Below are positions 1 to 9,976 of a DNA stretch of 64,000 nucleotides, piece by piece. Below the pieces are notes generated by a model that made no database searches, had not been told where the DNA came from, and was given only the letters and a program-made list of their open reading frames with translations. Source of the DNA: Caproicibacter sp046707225. GTDB lineage: Bacteria; Bacillota; Clostridia; Oscillospirales; Acutalibacteraceae. The stretch is taken from positions 7,878-71,877 of the forward strand of contig NZ_JBJKOP010000047.1 in NCBI RefSeq assembly GCF_046707225.1, read 5' to 3'. Numbering within the stretch: position 1 is the first letter of the stretch; each line of letters opens with the position of its first letter. Both the position numbers and the translations under genes were made by a program.

Positions 1-597
1 ATAGGGGGCCAGCATCTCTTTATATTTCAGAAGCTGCTGTAGAATCGCGTCCACCGTAAGTTTGGGCTGATGATATAAATATTCGTAATAGACATTTTTC
101 AGGGTCGCAATCCGCTCTGCTTTTTCTTCCAAATACGCCTGATCGCCGAACAGTTCACTGATCTGAAAGCCGATTTTAGCGAATTTATCGGAATAGAACG
201 GTGCGATTCCGGATCTTGTGGAACCAAATGAACGGGAGGAGAGCCTCGCCTCCTCAAAAGAATCCAACTGAATGTGATAAGGCATGACAAGCTGCGCACG
301 GTTTGAAACCATAATCTTTGGTTTGGGTACCCCGCGTTCCTCTAGGGATTGCAGTTCGGCGATAAACTTCTCTGCGCTCAGGGCTACGCCGTTCCCAATG
401 ATGTTTGTCGTGTGGTTATAAAAAACGCCGGACGGAAGCTGATGGAGGGCAAATTTGCCATAGTGGTTAATGATGGTGTGGCCGGCATTGCTACCGCCCT
501 GAAAACGGATCACAATATCGGATTTGGCGGCTTCCACATCCGTGATTTTTCCTTTTCCCTCGTCGCCCCAGTTGGCACCAACAATAGCTGTAATCAT
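1..597 (-). CDS. purA: Adenylosuccinate synthetase, N-terminal part (cut by window edge)
   Basis: Catalyses GTP-dependent joining of IMP and aspartate to adenylosuccinate, the first step from IMP to AMP, in the cytoplasm. The reading frame starts at ATG 597 and stays open to base 1, giving 199 residues of the usual ~425, so the C-terminal half lies outside the window. The P-loop WGDEGKGK is at residues 10-17 with the catalytic Asp12, and the GH motif with catalytic His40 follows. It is downstream of purB with 111 bp between them, and that gap carries its own promoter. PurA and PurB act in succession, so the order fits the pathway. Family assignment is certain. Confidence 0.95.
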   Translation of the reverse strand, partial: MITAIVGANWGDEGKGKITDVEAAKSDIVIRFQGGSNAGHTIINHYGKFALHQLPSGVFYNHTTNIIGNGVALSAEKFIAELQSLEERGVPKPKIMVSNRAQLVMPYHIQLDSFEEARLSSRSFGSTRSGIAPFYSDKFAKIGFQISELFGDQAYLEEKAERIATLKNVYYEYLYHQPKLTVDAILQQLLKYKEMLAPY

Positions 598-678
598 TTT
601 GAATCACTCCGCCGCGCCGCTACGGAAAGTACATACTGCCCTGCGGCAGGATTTAGGCAGCATTGCAACAACCTATTA

Positions 679-707
679 ATCATATCATAAAATGATGGGA
701 AAAACAA
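679..707 (-). promoter_or_regulatory. Predicted sigma-A promoter of purA
   Basis: On the minus strand TTGTTT (707-702) is followed after 17 bp by TATGAT (684-679). It begins two bases after the purB stop codon and lies 82 bp upstream of the purA start. It suggests purA can be transcribed apart from the purCFB genes. A small GC-rich hairpin (around 640-660) follows in the leader. Prediction from sequence only. Confidence 0.6.
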
Positions 708-708
708 T

Positions 709-2154
709 TTAAACGTTAATATCCGGTTTCGTTTCTTTCACCAGAAGATATTGTTTCAGAATCGGCTGTACAATATTACAGATAAAGTCTTCCGTCTGTT
801 CGGGAGCTCTGCCGACAAAACGCTCCGGACTGACGACGCGGTCCAGTTCTTCCCTGGTAACACCGAAAACCGGGTCGTTTGCGATCCGGTCCAGCAGATC
901 GTTTTCTCCGCCCTCTTCTTTTATTAGCCGTGAAGCGGCCATGGAATGCACACGAATTCTTTCGTGAAGCTGCTGACGGTCCGCTCCGCGTTTCACTGCG
1001 TCCATCATAATATTCTCCGTGGCCATAAACGGAAGTTCTCTGCTCAAATGCTGAAGAATCACCTTGGGATAAACAACCAGACCGTCTGAAACATTTTCAT
1101 AGAGGTTCAGAATTCCATCAACCGCCAGAAATGCCTCCGGAACACTGATCCTTTTGTTCGCTGAATCGTCCAGTGTGCGTTCAAACCACTGCGTCGCCTC
1201 GGTAATGCAGGGATTCAGGCTGTCGACAATCACATAGCGGGCCAGCGACGCAATTCTCTCACTTCGCATCGGATTGCGCTTATAGGCCATGGCGGAGGAA
1301 CCAATCTGATTTTTCTCGAACGGTTCTTCAACTTCCTTCAGATGCTGCAACAGACGAATATCGTTGGAAAACTTTGCGGCACTCTGGGCAATTCCGCTTA
1401 ACACGGAAAGGGTGCGGCTGTCAAGTTTTCTGGTGTAGGTCTGTCCGGAAACAGCGAAACACGACGGATAACCCATTTTTTCGGCAATCAGGTCGTCGAG
1501 ACGTTTTACCTTTTCATGGTTGCCGTCGAACAGCTCCAGAAAGCTGGCCTGCGTTCCGGTCGTTCCTTTGGAACCAAGCAGCTTTGCCTGCGAAAGCAGA
1601 TATTCTACATCGTCCAGGTCTATGAGCAGATCCTGAATCCAGAGGGTTGCGCGTTTCCCGACCGTTGTGGGCTGGGCCGGCTGAAAATGGGTAAACGCCA
1701 GAGTCGGCAGATCTTTATATTCCATAGCGAATCTGGAGAGAATACGGACTGTACCGACCAGCTTGTCCCTGATTAAACGGAGCGCCTCCGTCATGACGAT
1801 GAGATCCGTGTTATCGCCTACATAGCAGGAAGTGGCACCCAGATGGATAATCGGTTTTGCTTTCGGGCACTGTTCCCCATAAGCATAGACGTGGGACATA
1901 ACGTCGTGACGAACGATTTTTTCACGTTCCCGTGCCACTTCGTAATTAATATCGTCCTGATGGGTGATCATTTCGTCGATTTGTTCCTGAGTAATATTCA
2001 AGCCGAGCTCACGTTCCGCCTGAGCAAGGGCGATCCAGAGCTTTCGCCAGGTACGGAATTTTTTATCCGGAGAAAACAGGTAGCTCATTTCGCTGCTTGC
2101 ATACCGGGTAGAAAGCGGCGTTTCATAGGTGTTTTTCAATCTTTGGGCCTCCAA
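709..2154 (-). CDS. purB: Adenylosuccinate lyase
   Basis: Cleaves SAICAR to AICAR and adenylosuccinate to AMP, releasing fumarate; a homotetramer of the fumarase/aspartase superfamily. At 481 residues it is about 50 longer than the usual ~430-residue Bacillus enzyme and reads like the animal-type ADSL: the N-terminal RYAS and FRTWR segments, IIHLGATSCYVGDNTD at 102-117, and FTHFQPAQ at 154-161. The superfamily signature is at 285-295 as GSSAMAYKRNP, with Ala where Pro is usual after the Met. Its start is 5 bp downstream of the purF stop, so the two are co-transcribed. Confidence 0.97.
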   Translation of the reverse strand: MEAQRLKNTYETPLSTRYASSEMSYLFSPDKKFRTWRKLWIALAQAERELGLNITQEQIDEMITHQDDINYEVAREREKIVRHDVMSHVYAYGEQCPKAKPIIHLGATSCYVGDNTDLIVMTEALRLIRDKLVGTVRILSRFAMEYKDLPTLAFTHFQPAQPTTVGKRATLWIQDLLIDLDDVEYLLSQAKLLGSKGTTGTQASFLELFDGNHEKVKRLDDLIAEKMGYPSCFAVSGQTYTRKLDSRTLSVLSGIAQSAAKFSNDIRLLQHLKEVEEPFEKNQIGSSAMAYKRNPMRSERIASLARYVIVDSLNPCITEATQWFERTLDDSANKRISVPEAFLAVDGILNLYENVSDGLVVYPKVILQHLSRELPFMATENIMMDAVKRGADRQQLHERIRVHSMAASRLIKEEGGENDLLDRIANDPVFGVTREELDRVVSPERFVGRAPEQTEDFICNIVQPILKQYLLVKETKPDINV

Positions 2155-2159
2155 GCAGA

Positions 2160-3635
2160 TTACAGCCGTTTGATCGGCATGCAGTAATCATAATTTTTCT
2201 GGGCAACCAGGTAGTCCGGAATTTCAGCCGGATATTTTCCGGAGAAGCAGGCGTCGCAGGTACCGCTGCATCCGGCCCCTGAGACATCCAGCATTTTTGG
2301 CAGATTTTCAAGTTTCAGAAAATCGATTGAGTCGGCAAAACTCATTTTGCCGATTTCTTCAATGCTGTGCTGACAAGCAATTAAATCATCTTTTGAAGGA
2401 ATATCGGTTCCATAGTAGCAGGGCCATAAAAACGGAGGGGAACTGATTCTGAGATGGACCTCCTTCGCTCCGGCTTCTTTCAGCATGGAAACGATTCGCG
2501 CGCTTGTCGTGCCGCGTACAATCGAATCATCAAGCATGACGACTCGCTTTCCCTTTACTGCGGTATGAAGAGAATTCAGCTTGATTCTCACGCTGGTTTC
2601 GCGTTCCGATTGACTTGGTTTGATAAATGTCCGCCCGATATAACTGTTCTTCACAATTCCCTTCTGATAGGGAATTCCTGATTCTTCGCTGTAACCGATT
2701 GCGGCGTCGATTCCGGACTCCGGAACGCCGATAACAATATCCGCGTCAACCGGATTTTGACGGGCCAACAGGCGTCCTGCTTTTTTCCGTGCCTCATAAA
2801 CGCTGATTCCGTCGATGACGCTGTCTGTTCTGGCAAAATAAATGTATTCAAAAACGCAGAGCGATTTCTTTTCTGTTACTTCATCGCGAATGGAACGCAG
2901 ACCGTTTTCATCCGCCACAACAATCTCGCCGGGCAGCACGTCCCGGACAAATTCCGCACCGCAGGCGTCAAGCGCGCAGGTTTCAGACGCAAAGACATAG
3001 GAGTTGTTGATTTTGCCAATGCAAAGCGGCCGGAATCCGTGAACATCCCGCACGCCAATCAGCTTCTGCGGGCTCATCATCACCATGGAATAAGAGCCGT
3101 GTACCTTTTTCACGGCGCGGCGAACAGCTTCCTCAATGGAAGGAGCCTCGACCCGTTCGCGTGCGATCATGTAGGCGAATACTTCCGTATCGATTGTAGT
3201 CTGAAAGATACTGCCCTGTTTTGCGAGCAGCTGGTGCAGCTCGAATGCGTTCGTCAAATTTCCGTTGTGTGCAATCGCAAGAGTTCCCTTGATATAACGC
3301 ATCACAAGCGGCTGAGCGTTTTCCCTTACGCTTGCGCCCGCGGTGGAATACCGGACGTGCCCCACGGACATCTGTCCCCTGAGTCTGTCTAGAATTTCGT
3401 GGCTAAACACTTCCGTGACCAGTCCCATGTCCTTATAATAGGAAATAACTCCCCTGTCGTTCACCGCGATGCCGCAGCTTTCCTGCCCCCTGTGCTGCAG
3501 AGCGAGAAGCCCGTTATATGCAGCATAGGAGGGGTCCAGCGTGCCGTCGGAATAAACGCCGAACACACCGCATTCCTCATGCGGATGTCCGTAATCAGGT
3601 TCCGAGACAGAACAATTCAAAAGATCACCATCCAT
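2160..3635 (-). CDS. purF: Amidophosphoribosyltransferase
   Basis: First committed step of purine synthesis: glutamine and PRPP to phosphoribosylamine. The Ntn-type glutaminase domain begins at Cys22 (ECGVFGVY), so a propeptide of 21 residues must be removed. The PRPP-binding loop VVMLDDSIVRGTT is at 365-377. Cys260, Cys406, Cys460 and Cys463 match the four [4Fe-4S] ligands of the Bacillus enzyme, so this is the oxygen-sensitive, iron-sulfur type. It lies 4 bp from purC and 5 bp from purB in one transcript. Confidence 0.98.
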   Translation of the reverse strand: MDGDLLNCSVSEPDYGHPHEECGVFGVYSDGTLDPSYAAYNGLLALQHRGQESCGIAVNDRGVISYYKDMGLVTEVFSHEILDRLRGQMSVGHVRYSTAGASVRENAQPLVMRYIKGTLAIAHNGNLTNAFELHQLLAKQGSIFQTTIDTEVFAYMIARERVEAPSIEEAVRRAVKKVHGSYSMVMMSPQKLIGVRDVHGFRPLCIGKINNSYVFASETCALDACGAEFVRDVLPGEIVVADENGLRSIRDEVTEKKSLCVFEYIYFARTDSVIDGISVYEARKKAGRLLARQNPVDADIVIGVPESGIDAAIGYSEESGIPYQKGIVKNSYIGRTFIKPSQSERETSVRIKLNSLHTAVKGKRVVMLDDSIVRGTTSARIVSMLKEAGAKEVHLRISSPPFLWPCYYGTDIPSKDDLIACQHSIEEIGKMSFADSIDFLKLENLPKMLDVSGAGCSGTCDACFSGKYPAEIPDYLVAQKNYDYCMPIKRL

Positions 3636-3639
3636 TCCT

Positions 3640-4344
3640 TTATAAACCGATTCTTCCCATGACCTCTTGGTATGCTTCTTCTACTCCGCCCATGTCGCGG
3701 CGGAAACGGTCTTTATCCAGCTTTTCATGCGTGTTTACGTCCCAGAAACGGCAGGTGTCCGGAGAGATCTCATCCGCCAGCAGAATTTCTCCGTGATAGC
3801 GTCCGAATTCAAGTTTGAAATCAATCAGTTCAATATTAACAGAACGGAAAAAGTCGCAGAGAATCTCGTTGACTTTCAGCGCCATGGACGAAATTTTATC
3901 AATCTCCTTCTTTGTCGCGTAACCGACGGCCAGAGCATGGCTTTCGTTAATCATAGGATCGTCGAGTTCATCACATTTGTAGCTGAATTCCAGGACGGGG
4001 CAAAGAAGCTCGGTCCCTTCTTTTAAGCCAAGGCGTTTTGCCATGCTTCCGGCAGCCTTGTTTCGAACAATCACTTCCAGAGGAACAATCTCCACTTTTT
4101 TGACCAGTGTTTCGCGATCGCTGAGCTGTTCCATGAGATGTGTTGGAATTCCCTTTGATTCCAACAGTTTGAATAGGTAATTTGACATTTTATTGTTTAC
4201 AACGCCCTTGCCGATAATTGTTCCCTTTTTCTGACCATTGAACGCGGTCGCGTCGTCCTTGTAATCGACAATGCAAAGATCTGCGTCGTCGGTTGCGAAA
4301 ACCTTTTTGGCTTTTCCTTCGTAGAGCTGTTCCATTTTTTTCAT
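3640..4344 (-). CDS. purC: SAICAR synthetase
   Basis: Phosphoribosylaminoimidazole-succinocarboxamide synthase: couples CAIR and aspartate using ATP. 234 residues is normal for the single-domain bacterial form. The N-terminal YEGKAKKVF segment and PLEVIVRNKAAGS at 88-100 are the family hallmarks. ATG 4344 was chosen because a GGAGG lies 9 bases upstream; a second ATG three codons in is less well placed. It follows carB by 19 bp and precedes purF, so PRPP-dependent purine steps and carbamoyl phosphate synthesis share a transcript. Confidence 0.97.
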   Translation of the reverse strand: MKKMEQLYEGKAKKVFATDDADLCIVDYKDDATAFNGQKKGTIIGKGVVNNKMSNYLFKLLESKGIPTHLMEQLSDRETLVKKVEIVPLEVIVRNKAAGSMAKRLGLKEGTELLCPVLEFSYKCDELDDPMINESHALAVGYATKKEIDKISSMALKVNEILCDFFRSVNIELIDFKLEFGRYHGEILLADEISPDTCRFWDVNTHEKLDKDRFRRDMGGVEEAYQEVMGRIGL

Positions 4345-4363
4345 TTTTATTATCCTCCAGACG

Positions 4364-7300
4364 TTATATGAAATTCAAAAAAGTTGAAACTTTTGTGATA
4401 TCGATGACCGAAAGATTCATACTGTCCGCATGAAGAGCACAGTTTAAAAACGCGTTGGCCGTATCAAGGGAGGTCAAGCACGGGATGCCGGCTTCCACGG
4501 CGTTCCGGCGGATAATATATCCGTCGCGTTTATGCTCATCCACTTTTGACGGAGTATTGATGACCAGGTCGATTTCCCCGGAAATGATATGGTCCAGAAT
4601 ATCCGGCTTTCCCGCTCCGATTTTTTTGGTTCGAATCGTTGGGATTCCATGGTCGTTCAAAAAGTCGGACGTTCCCTTTGTAGAGTATATTTTCCAGCCG
4701 AGATCATACAGCCCGCCGGCGATTGGAAGCATTTCTTCCTTGTCGCCGTCCTTGACGGTGAGGATGACATGTCCCTTTTGAATCATATGCACTCCGGCGC
4801 CGTAGAAAGCCTTAATCAGCGCTTCATCATAGGTGCGCGCAATGCCGAGGACCTCGCCGGTCGACTTCATTTCAGGTCCGAGGTTGACATCCTGCCCATA
4901 CAGCTTTTCAAATGAGAACACCGGCATTTTAATGGCCACCAGATCCCGTTCGTGCTGAAGTCCGTAATGATACCCCATATCGGGGAGCTTCTTTCCAAAG
5001 AAAGTTCCGACTGCCAGCGGTACGATCGGAATTCCAGTAACCTTGCTGATATAAGGAACCGTCCGGGAGGAACGAGGATTGGCCTCGATCACATAAACCT
5101 CATGGTCCTTGACAATATACTGAACATTCAAAAGGCCAATCACGTTCAGGGACTTTGCCAGGCGGCGGGTATATTCCACAATTTTATTCTGCATCTCTTT
5201 TTCAACACCGATGGCCGGATAAACCGAGATGCTGTCGCCGGAATGGATACCGGCGCGTTCAATATGCTGCATGATTCCGGGAATGACGGAATCGGTGCCG
5301 TCGCAAACAGCGTCAACCTCAACTTCAATTCCCATAATATATTTGTCGACCAGAATCGGATGTTCCTGCGCCACACGGTTAATGATGCCGATCTGCTGAA
5401 TCACGTCCTCGTCGGAGTAAGCAATCTGCATTCCCTGCCCGCCTAAAACATAGGAGGGCCGAACCAATACCGGGTACCCCAGTTCCCGCGCGGCCGCGAT
5501 CGCTTCGTCACAGGTGAATACCGTTCTGCCTTCCGCGCGCGGAATGCTGCACTGATTCAGAATGGCGTCGAACCGTTCGCGATCCTCCGCGGCGTCGATG
5601 CTGTCATAATTGGTGCCCAGCAGAGGAATGCCCATACTTTCAATCGCCTGCGCCAGTTTAATCGCGGTCTGGCCACCGAATTGAACGACCGCACCGTCCG
5701 GTTTTTCCAGCATGACGATATGAAGAACGTCTTCCTCCGTCAGCGGCTCGAAATAAAGCTTATCGGCAACATCAAAGTCCGTGCTGACGGTTTCCGGATT
5801 GTTGTTTACGATAATCGTCTCATAGCCCAGTTCCTTCAGTGCCCAAACGCTGTGTACGGAGCAGAAATCGAATTCGATCCCCTGCCCGATTCGAATCGGA
5901 CCGGAACCGATTACCAGTATCTTTTTCCGTTCCTTCTGCGGAACGGATTCGTTCCCGGTTCCATAGCTGGAATAGTAATAGGGGGTTTCCGCGTCAAACT
6001 CGGCGGCACAGGTATCGACCATTTTATAAACGGGGCGGATCTTCCATTCTTTTTCAAACGAACGAATTTCTTCAACGCTTTTGCCGCACAGTTCAGAAAT
6101 AGTTTTATCCATAAACTCATATTTTTTGGCTTTTAAAAGCAGGCTGTAATCCAGTTCCTTCTGAGTGAGTTCTTTTTCTACCTGGATGATGTTATAAAAC
6201 TTCTGTAAAAACCAACGGTCAATTTTTGTAATATCAAAGATATGGTCAAAGGAAACACCGCGCCGCAGCGCTTCCGCGACCGCCCACATACGGCGATCGT
6301 CAACGACATGCAGCCTCTTTTCCAGTTCCGGGTCCGAGAGCGCGGCGAAGGAAGAATCCATCAGGCTGTAAACATTTTGTTCCAAACAGCGGATCGCCTT
6401 CATCAGCGCGGCTTCAAAGTCCGGCGCAATGCCCATAACTTCACCGGTGGCTTTCATCTGTGTCCCAAGAATCCGTTTGGCAAAAACGAACTTGTCGAAA
6501 GGCCAGCGTGGAATTTTCACAACACAGTAATCCAGTGTCGGTTCAAAGCAGGCAAACGTTTTTTTCGTAATCGCGTTCGGTATTTCATCCAACGTATAGC
6601 CGAGCGCGATTTTTGAAGCCACCTTCGCGATGGGATAGCCGGTCGCCTTGGATGCCAGAGCGGAAGAGCGGCTGACGCGGGGGTTTACCTCAATGACCAC
6701 ATATTCAAAGCTGTCTGGATTTAATGCGAACTGGACGTTACAGCCGCCTTCCACTTTCAGCTCTCGGATAATGGAGAGCGCTGCGCTGCGAAGCATCTGA
6801 AGCTCCTTGTCCGCAAGCGTCTGGCAGGGAGCGACAACGATGGAATCACCGGTATGCACGCCGACCGGGTCGATGTTTTCCATGTTGCAGACCGTGATGC
6901 AGTTGTCGTTTTTATCCCGCATCACTTCATATTCGATTTCTTTCCAGCCTGCGATGCAGCGTTCAATCAAAACCTGATGGACGCGGCTTCTGTGCAGACC
7001 GACCGTTGCGATATTGATCAGCTCTTCTTCGTTCGCCGCAATGCCGCCGCCGGTTCCTCCCAGAGTGTATGCGGGGCGCACGACAACCGGGTACCCGATC
7101 TTCTGTGCGGCATTCAGGCATTCTTCCATATTTTCCGCGATAGAGCTTTCCGCCATCGGCTGGCGGATGCGTTCCATGGCCTCTTTAAACAGTTCGCGGT
7201 CTTCCGCCATACGAATCGTGTTGGCATCCGTGCCGATCATTTCCACGTGATTCTGTTTCAGAAAACCGGATTCTTCCAGCTCAACCGCCAGATTCAGCGC

Positions 7301-7582
7301 ATTTTGTCCTCCCAGAGTCGGAAGAATGCTGTCGGGATTCTCTTTCAGAATCACTTTTTTGATGGTTTCAATCGTCAGCGGTTCAATATAAACCTTGTCC
7401 GCGATCTGCCTGTCCGTCATAATTGTCGCGGGATTCGAGTTAATCAGGACAACTTCTATCCCCTCTTCGCGAAGCGCGCGGCAGGCCTGCGTGCCTGCAT
7501 AGTCAAATTCCGCGGCCTGACCGATAATGATTGGCCCGGAACCGATAATCACGACCCTTTTAATATTTTGTCTCTTGCTCAA
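4364..7582 (-). CDS. carB: Carbamoyl-phosphate synthase large subunit
   Basis: Makes carbamoyl phosphate from bicarbonate, ammonia (tunnelled from CarA) and two ATP, for pyrimidines and arginine. 1,072 residues is the normal length. Two homologous ATP-grasp halves are visible: the first starts near KRVVIIGSGP and the second, around residue 555, near KILVIGSGPIRIGQG. The C-terminal ~130 residues form the MGS-like allosteric domain that binds UMP or ornithine in relatives. Its ATG overlaps the carA stop by 4 bp, which fits 1:1 translation of the two subunits. Confidence 0.98.
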   Translation of the reverse strand: MSKRQNIKRVVIIGSGPIIIGQAAEFDYAGTQACRALREEGIEVVLINSNPATIMTDRQIADKVYIEPLTIETIKKVILKENPDSILPTLGGQNALNLAVELEESGFLKQNHVEMIGTDANTIRMAEDRELFKEAMERIRQPMAESSIAENMEECLNAAQKIGYPVVVRPAYTLGGTGGGIAANEEELINIATVGLHRSRVHQVLIERCIAGWKEIEYEVMRDKNDNCITVCNMENIDPVGVHTGDSIVVAPCQTLADKELQMLRSAALSIIRELKVEGGCNVQFALNPDSFEYVVIEVNPRVSRSSALASKATGYPIAKVASKIALGYTLDEIPNAITKKTFACFEPTLDYCVVKIPRWPFDKFVFAKRILGTQMKATGEVMGIAPDFEAALMKAIRCLEQNVYSLMDSSFAALSDPELEKRLHVVDDRRMWAVAEALRRGVSFDHIFDITKIDRWFLQKFYNIIQVEKELTQKELDYSLLLKAKKYEFMDKTISELCGKSVEEIRSFEKEWKIRPVYKMVDTCAAEFDAETPYYYSSYGTGNESVPQKERKKILVIGSGPIRIGQGIEFDFCSVHSVWALKELGYETIIVNNNPETVSTDFDVADKLYFEPLTEEDVLHIVMLEKPDGAVVQFGGQTAIKLAQAIESMGIPLLGTNYDSIDAAEDRERFDAILNQCSIPRAEGRTVFTCDEAIAAARELGYPVLVRPSYVLGGQGMQIAYSDEDVIQQIGIINRVAQEHPILVDKYIMGIEVEVDAVCDGTDSVIPGIMQHIERAGIHSGDSISVYPAIGVEKEMQNKIVEYTRRLAKSLNVIGLLNVQYIVKDHEVYVIEANPRSSRTVPYISKVTGIPIVPLAVGTFFGKKLPDMGYHYGLQHERDLVAIKMPVFSFEKLYGQDVNLGPEMKSTGEVLGIARTYDEALIKAFYGAGVHMIQKGHVILTVKDGDKEEMLPIAGGLYDLGWKIYSTKGTSDFLNDHGIPTIRTKKIGAGKPDILDHIISGEIDLVINTPSKVDEHKRDGYIIRRNAVEAGIPCLTSLDTANAFLNCALHADSMNLSVIDITKVSTFLNFI

Positions 7583-8655
7583 AGACGGCTCCCTCCCATC
7601 AGGGTGATAAACTTATCAAAAAGAAAACCGGTGTCGAGAGGACCCGGTGAGGCCTCCGGATGAAACTGCACGGAAAACACTTTACCGCTTTTATAAGTTA
7701 ATCCCTCAATGCTGCCATCGTTCATACTGATGAAACGAATGTCCGCAACTGAAGGATCAATTGTGTCGCCATTCACCACATAGCCGTGGTTCTGGGAAGT
7801 GATAAAGACCCTGTTTTCCGAAAGATCCTTGACAGGGTGATTAATTCCTCTATGGCCGTATTTTAATTTATAAGTATCGAATCCCATGGCAAGCGCCATC
7901 AGCTGATGTCCGAGACAGATTGCGAAAGTGGGAATCCCGTATGAGTATACTTTTTTGAGTTCAGAAATAGATTTTTTGCAGTCCTTCGGATCTCCCGGAC
8001 CGTTCGTCAGCATAATTCCATCAGGATTAAATTCCATCATTTCTTCGAAAGAAGTATCGTATGAAAAACGCTTTACCGTACATCCGCGTTTTACAAGGGA
8101 ACGAATAATGTTATTCTTCACTCCATAATCGGGCAACGCAACGCGAATCGGCCCATCGCCGTAAACAGAGCTCTCTTTACAGCTGACAATCGGAACAGTC
8201 GGATTCAGAGTAAAGGACTGAATTTCATTTTTCATCCGGTCTGTGTCAATAGGATCCCCGTAAGCAATCATCCCCCGCATTGTTCCGCTTTCACGCAGTA
8301 CCTTTGTCAGAGTTCTTGTGTCAATGTTCTGCAAGCCGGGAATATGGTTGTTCTTTAGAAATGTGTTCAGGTCAACGTCACAGCGGAAGTTGCTCGGTGC
8401 TTCGGAAAGAGTGTGAACAATATAAGCGGAGACCCAAGGCCTTACGGATTCCATGTCGTCGTAGCAGACCCCGTAATTTCCAATCAGGGGGTATGCCATC
8501 ACAACGCCCTGCCCGGCATAGGACGGATCTGTCAAGAGTTCTGGATAACCGCACATTGCGCTGTTGAAAACGACTTCACAGAGGGTATCGTGTTCGTCGC
8601 CAAAACCCAATCCCTCAAAAGTCATGCCATTTTCAAGCATCAGCAGTGCTTTCAT
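7579..8655 (-). CDS. carA: Carbamoyl-phosphate synthase small (glutaminase) subunit
   Basis: Class I glutamine amidotransferase that supplies ammonia to CarB. The C-terminal triad is visible: Cys247 in ICLGHQ, and His332 and Glu334 in QFHPEA. The N-terminal domain is the CarA-specific dimerisation domain. I take ATG 8655 (protein starts MKALLMLENG) because a GGTGAT lies just upstream; an in-frame ATG at 8670 has no comparable site. It lies 47 bp after dapL. One carAB pair sits with purine genes rather than pyr or arg genes, so it may serve both pathways. Confidence 0.96.
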   Translation of the reverse strand: MKALLMLENGMTFEGLGFGDEHDTLCEVVFNSAMCGYPELLTDPSYAGQGVVMAYPLIGNYGVCYDDMESVRPWVSAYIVHTLSEAPSNFRCDVDLNTFLKNNHIPGLQNIDTRTLTKVLRESGTMRGMIAYGDPIDTDRMKNEIQSFTLNPTVPIVSCKESSVYGDGPIRVALPDYGVKNNIIRSLVKRGCTVKRFSYDTSFEEMMEFNPDGIMLTNGPGDPKDCKKSISELKKVYSYGIPTFAICLGHQLMALAMGFDTYKLKYGHRGINHPVKDLSENRVFITSQNHGYVVNGDTIDPSVADIRFISMNDGSIEGLTYKSGKVFSVQFHPEASPGPLDTGFLFDKFITLMGGSRL

Positions 8656-8702
8656 TCTATCACCAACCATTTCTTAATATCTGTTTTCAATGTTCCGATT
8701 CT

Positions 8703-9926
8703 TTAGGTGGCGGAAAAGGACTTGATAATTCGCTTAACGGCTTCCTTCGTGTTTTCTGTCGTGTTAAAGCTGGTCAGTCGGAAATACCCCTCGCCTGCCT
8801 GTCCAAAACCGGAGCCTGGCGTTCCTACGACATTTGCTTTTTCCAGAAGCAGATCGAAGAACTCCCAGGAAGAAAGGCCTTCCGGTGTTTTCAGCCAGAT
8901 ATACGGCGAATTGACTCCGCCGTACACTTCAAATCCAGCCTGAGCCAGACCGTTCAGGATAATTTTTGCGTTACTTTGATAGTAGGCGATATTTTCGCGG
9001 ACTTCGCACTTTCCCTTTTCGGAATAGATCGCTTCCGCTCCGCGCTGTACTATATAGGAAACACCGTTCATTTTCGTTGATTGGCGGCGTCCCCAGAGGC
9101 GATTTAAAGAAATTCCGTTAAAGGCAAGCTCTTTCGGTATCACCGTGAACGCGCAGCGAACCCCGGTAAATCCGGCCGTTTTGGAAAAGCTGCGGAATTC
9201 GATCGCACATTTTTTGGCGCCTTCAATTTCATAAATACTGTGGGGCATTTCCGGGTCCGTGATAAATGCTTCGTAAGCAGCGTCATACAGGATGACGGAA
9301 TGATGTTCCAAAGCATAGTCGACCCATCTTTTCAGTTCATCCTTGTGAATTCCAATCCCGGTTGGGTTGTTTGGAAAGCAAAGGTATATCATATCCGCGT
9401 TTTCTTCCGGCAGCTCCGGCAGAAATCCGTTTTCTTTTTTACAAGGCATATAAATGATTTTGCTCCAACCGGCATCGGCCGAATAATCCCCCGCTCGTCC
9501 CGCCATGACATTCGTGTCAACATAAACGGGATAAACCGGATCACAGACCGCTACGGTATTCTCACGGTCGAAGATATCACCGATATTTCCCGTATCAGAT
9601 TTTGCACCGTCACTGACAAAAATTTCGTCGGGGTCTATCTTGATCCCTTTGCCTTGGTAATCATTCTTGCAGATTGCATCTCTTAAGAATAAATATCCAG
9701 CCTCGGGGCCATATCCGCGAAAGGTGGACGAGCTCCCCATTTCCTCTGCGGCGTCTTTCATTGCCTGTATGACAGAATTTGGCAGAGGTCTGGTTACATC
9801 GCCGATTCCAAGGCGGAGGACTTCCTTTTCAGGATGTTGCTGCGAAAAAAGTTGCACTTTTTTCGCAATATCAACAAAGAGATAGCTTGCGGGCAGCTTT
9901 ACAAAATTCTCATTAATTTTTAGCAA
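8703..9926 (-). CDS. dapL: LL-diaminopimelate aminotransferase
   Basis: PLP enzyme that turns tetrahydrodipicolinate directly into LL-diaminopimelate with glutamate, bypassing the succinylase and acetylase routes of lysine/DAP synthesis. 407 residues, as usual for the family. The PLP lysine is Lys249 in SFSKTAG, and the phosphate-binding SDGAKSD is at 105-111. The start is TTG 9926, with AAAGGA about 10 bases upstream; there is no good ATG. A promoter lies in the end of dapF. The product is the substrate of the neighbouring DapF, so the pair gives meso-DAP for peptidoglycan and lysine. Confidence 0.95.
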   Translation of the reverse strand: MLKINENFVKLPASYLFVDIAKKVQLFSQQHPEKEVLRLGIGDVTRPLPNSVIQAMKDAAEEMGSSSTFRGYGPEAGYLFLRDAICKNDYQGKGIKIDPDEIFVSDGAKSDTGNIGDIFDRENTVAVCDPVYPVYVDTNVMAGRAGDYSADAGWSKIIYMPCKKENGFLPELPEENADMIYLCFPNNPTGIGIHKDELKRWVDYALEHHSVILYDAAYEAFITDPEMPHSIYEIEGAKKCAIEFRSFSKTAGFTGVRCAFTVIPKELAFNGISLNRLWGRRQSTKMNGVSYIVQRGAEAIYSEKGKCEVRENIAYYQSNAKIILNGLAQAGFEVYGGVNSPYIWLKTPEGLSSWEFFDLLLEKANVVGTPGSGFGQAGEGYFRLTSFNTTENTKEAVKRIIKSFSAT

Positions 9927-9976
9927 AATCAGCCATTCCTTTCACAAGCGATTCATAATATACATTCCAAATGAAT

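Noticed and set aside
6854..7663. Long open frame (269 codons) on the plus strand
   Set aside because: Antisense to carB, which is a certain gene; no Shine-Dalgarno site and composition typical of a shadow frame.
9923..9946. Heptapeptide frame (ATG, MADFAKN) overlapping the dapL TTG start
   Set aside because: The AAAGGA site directly abuts its ATG, which is too close for initiation; the site fits the TTG start of dapL better.
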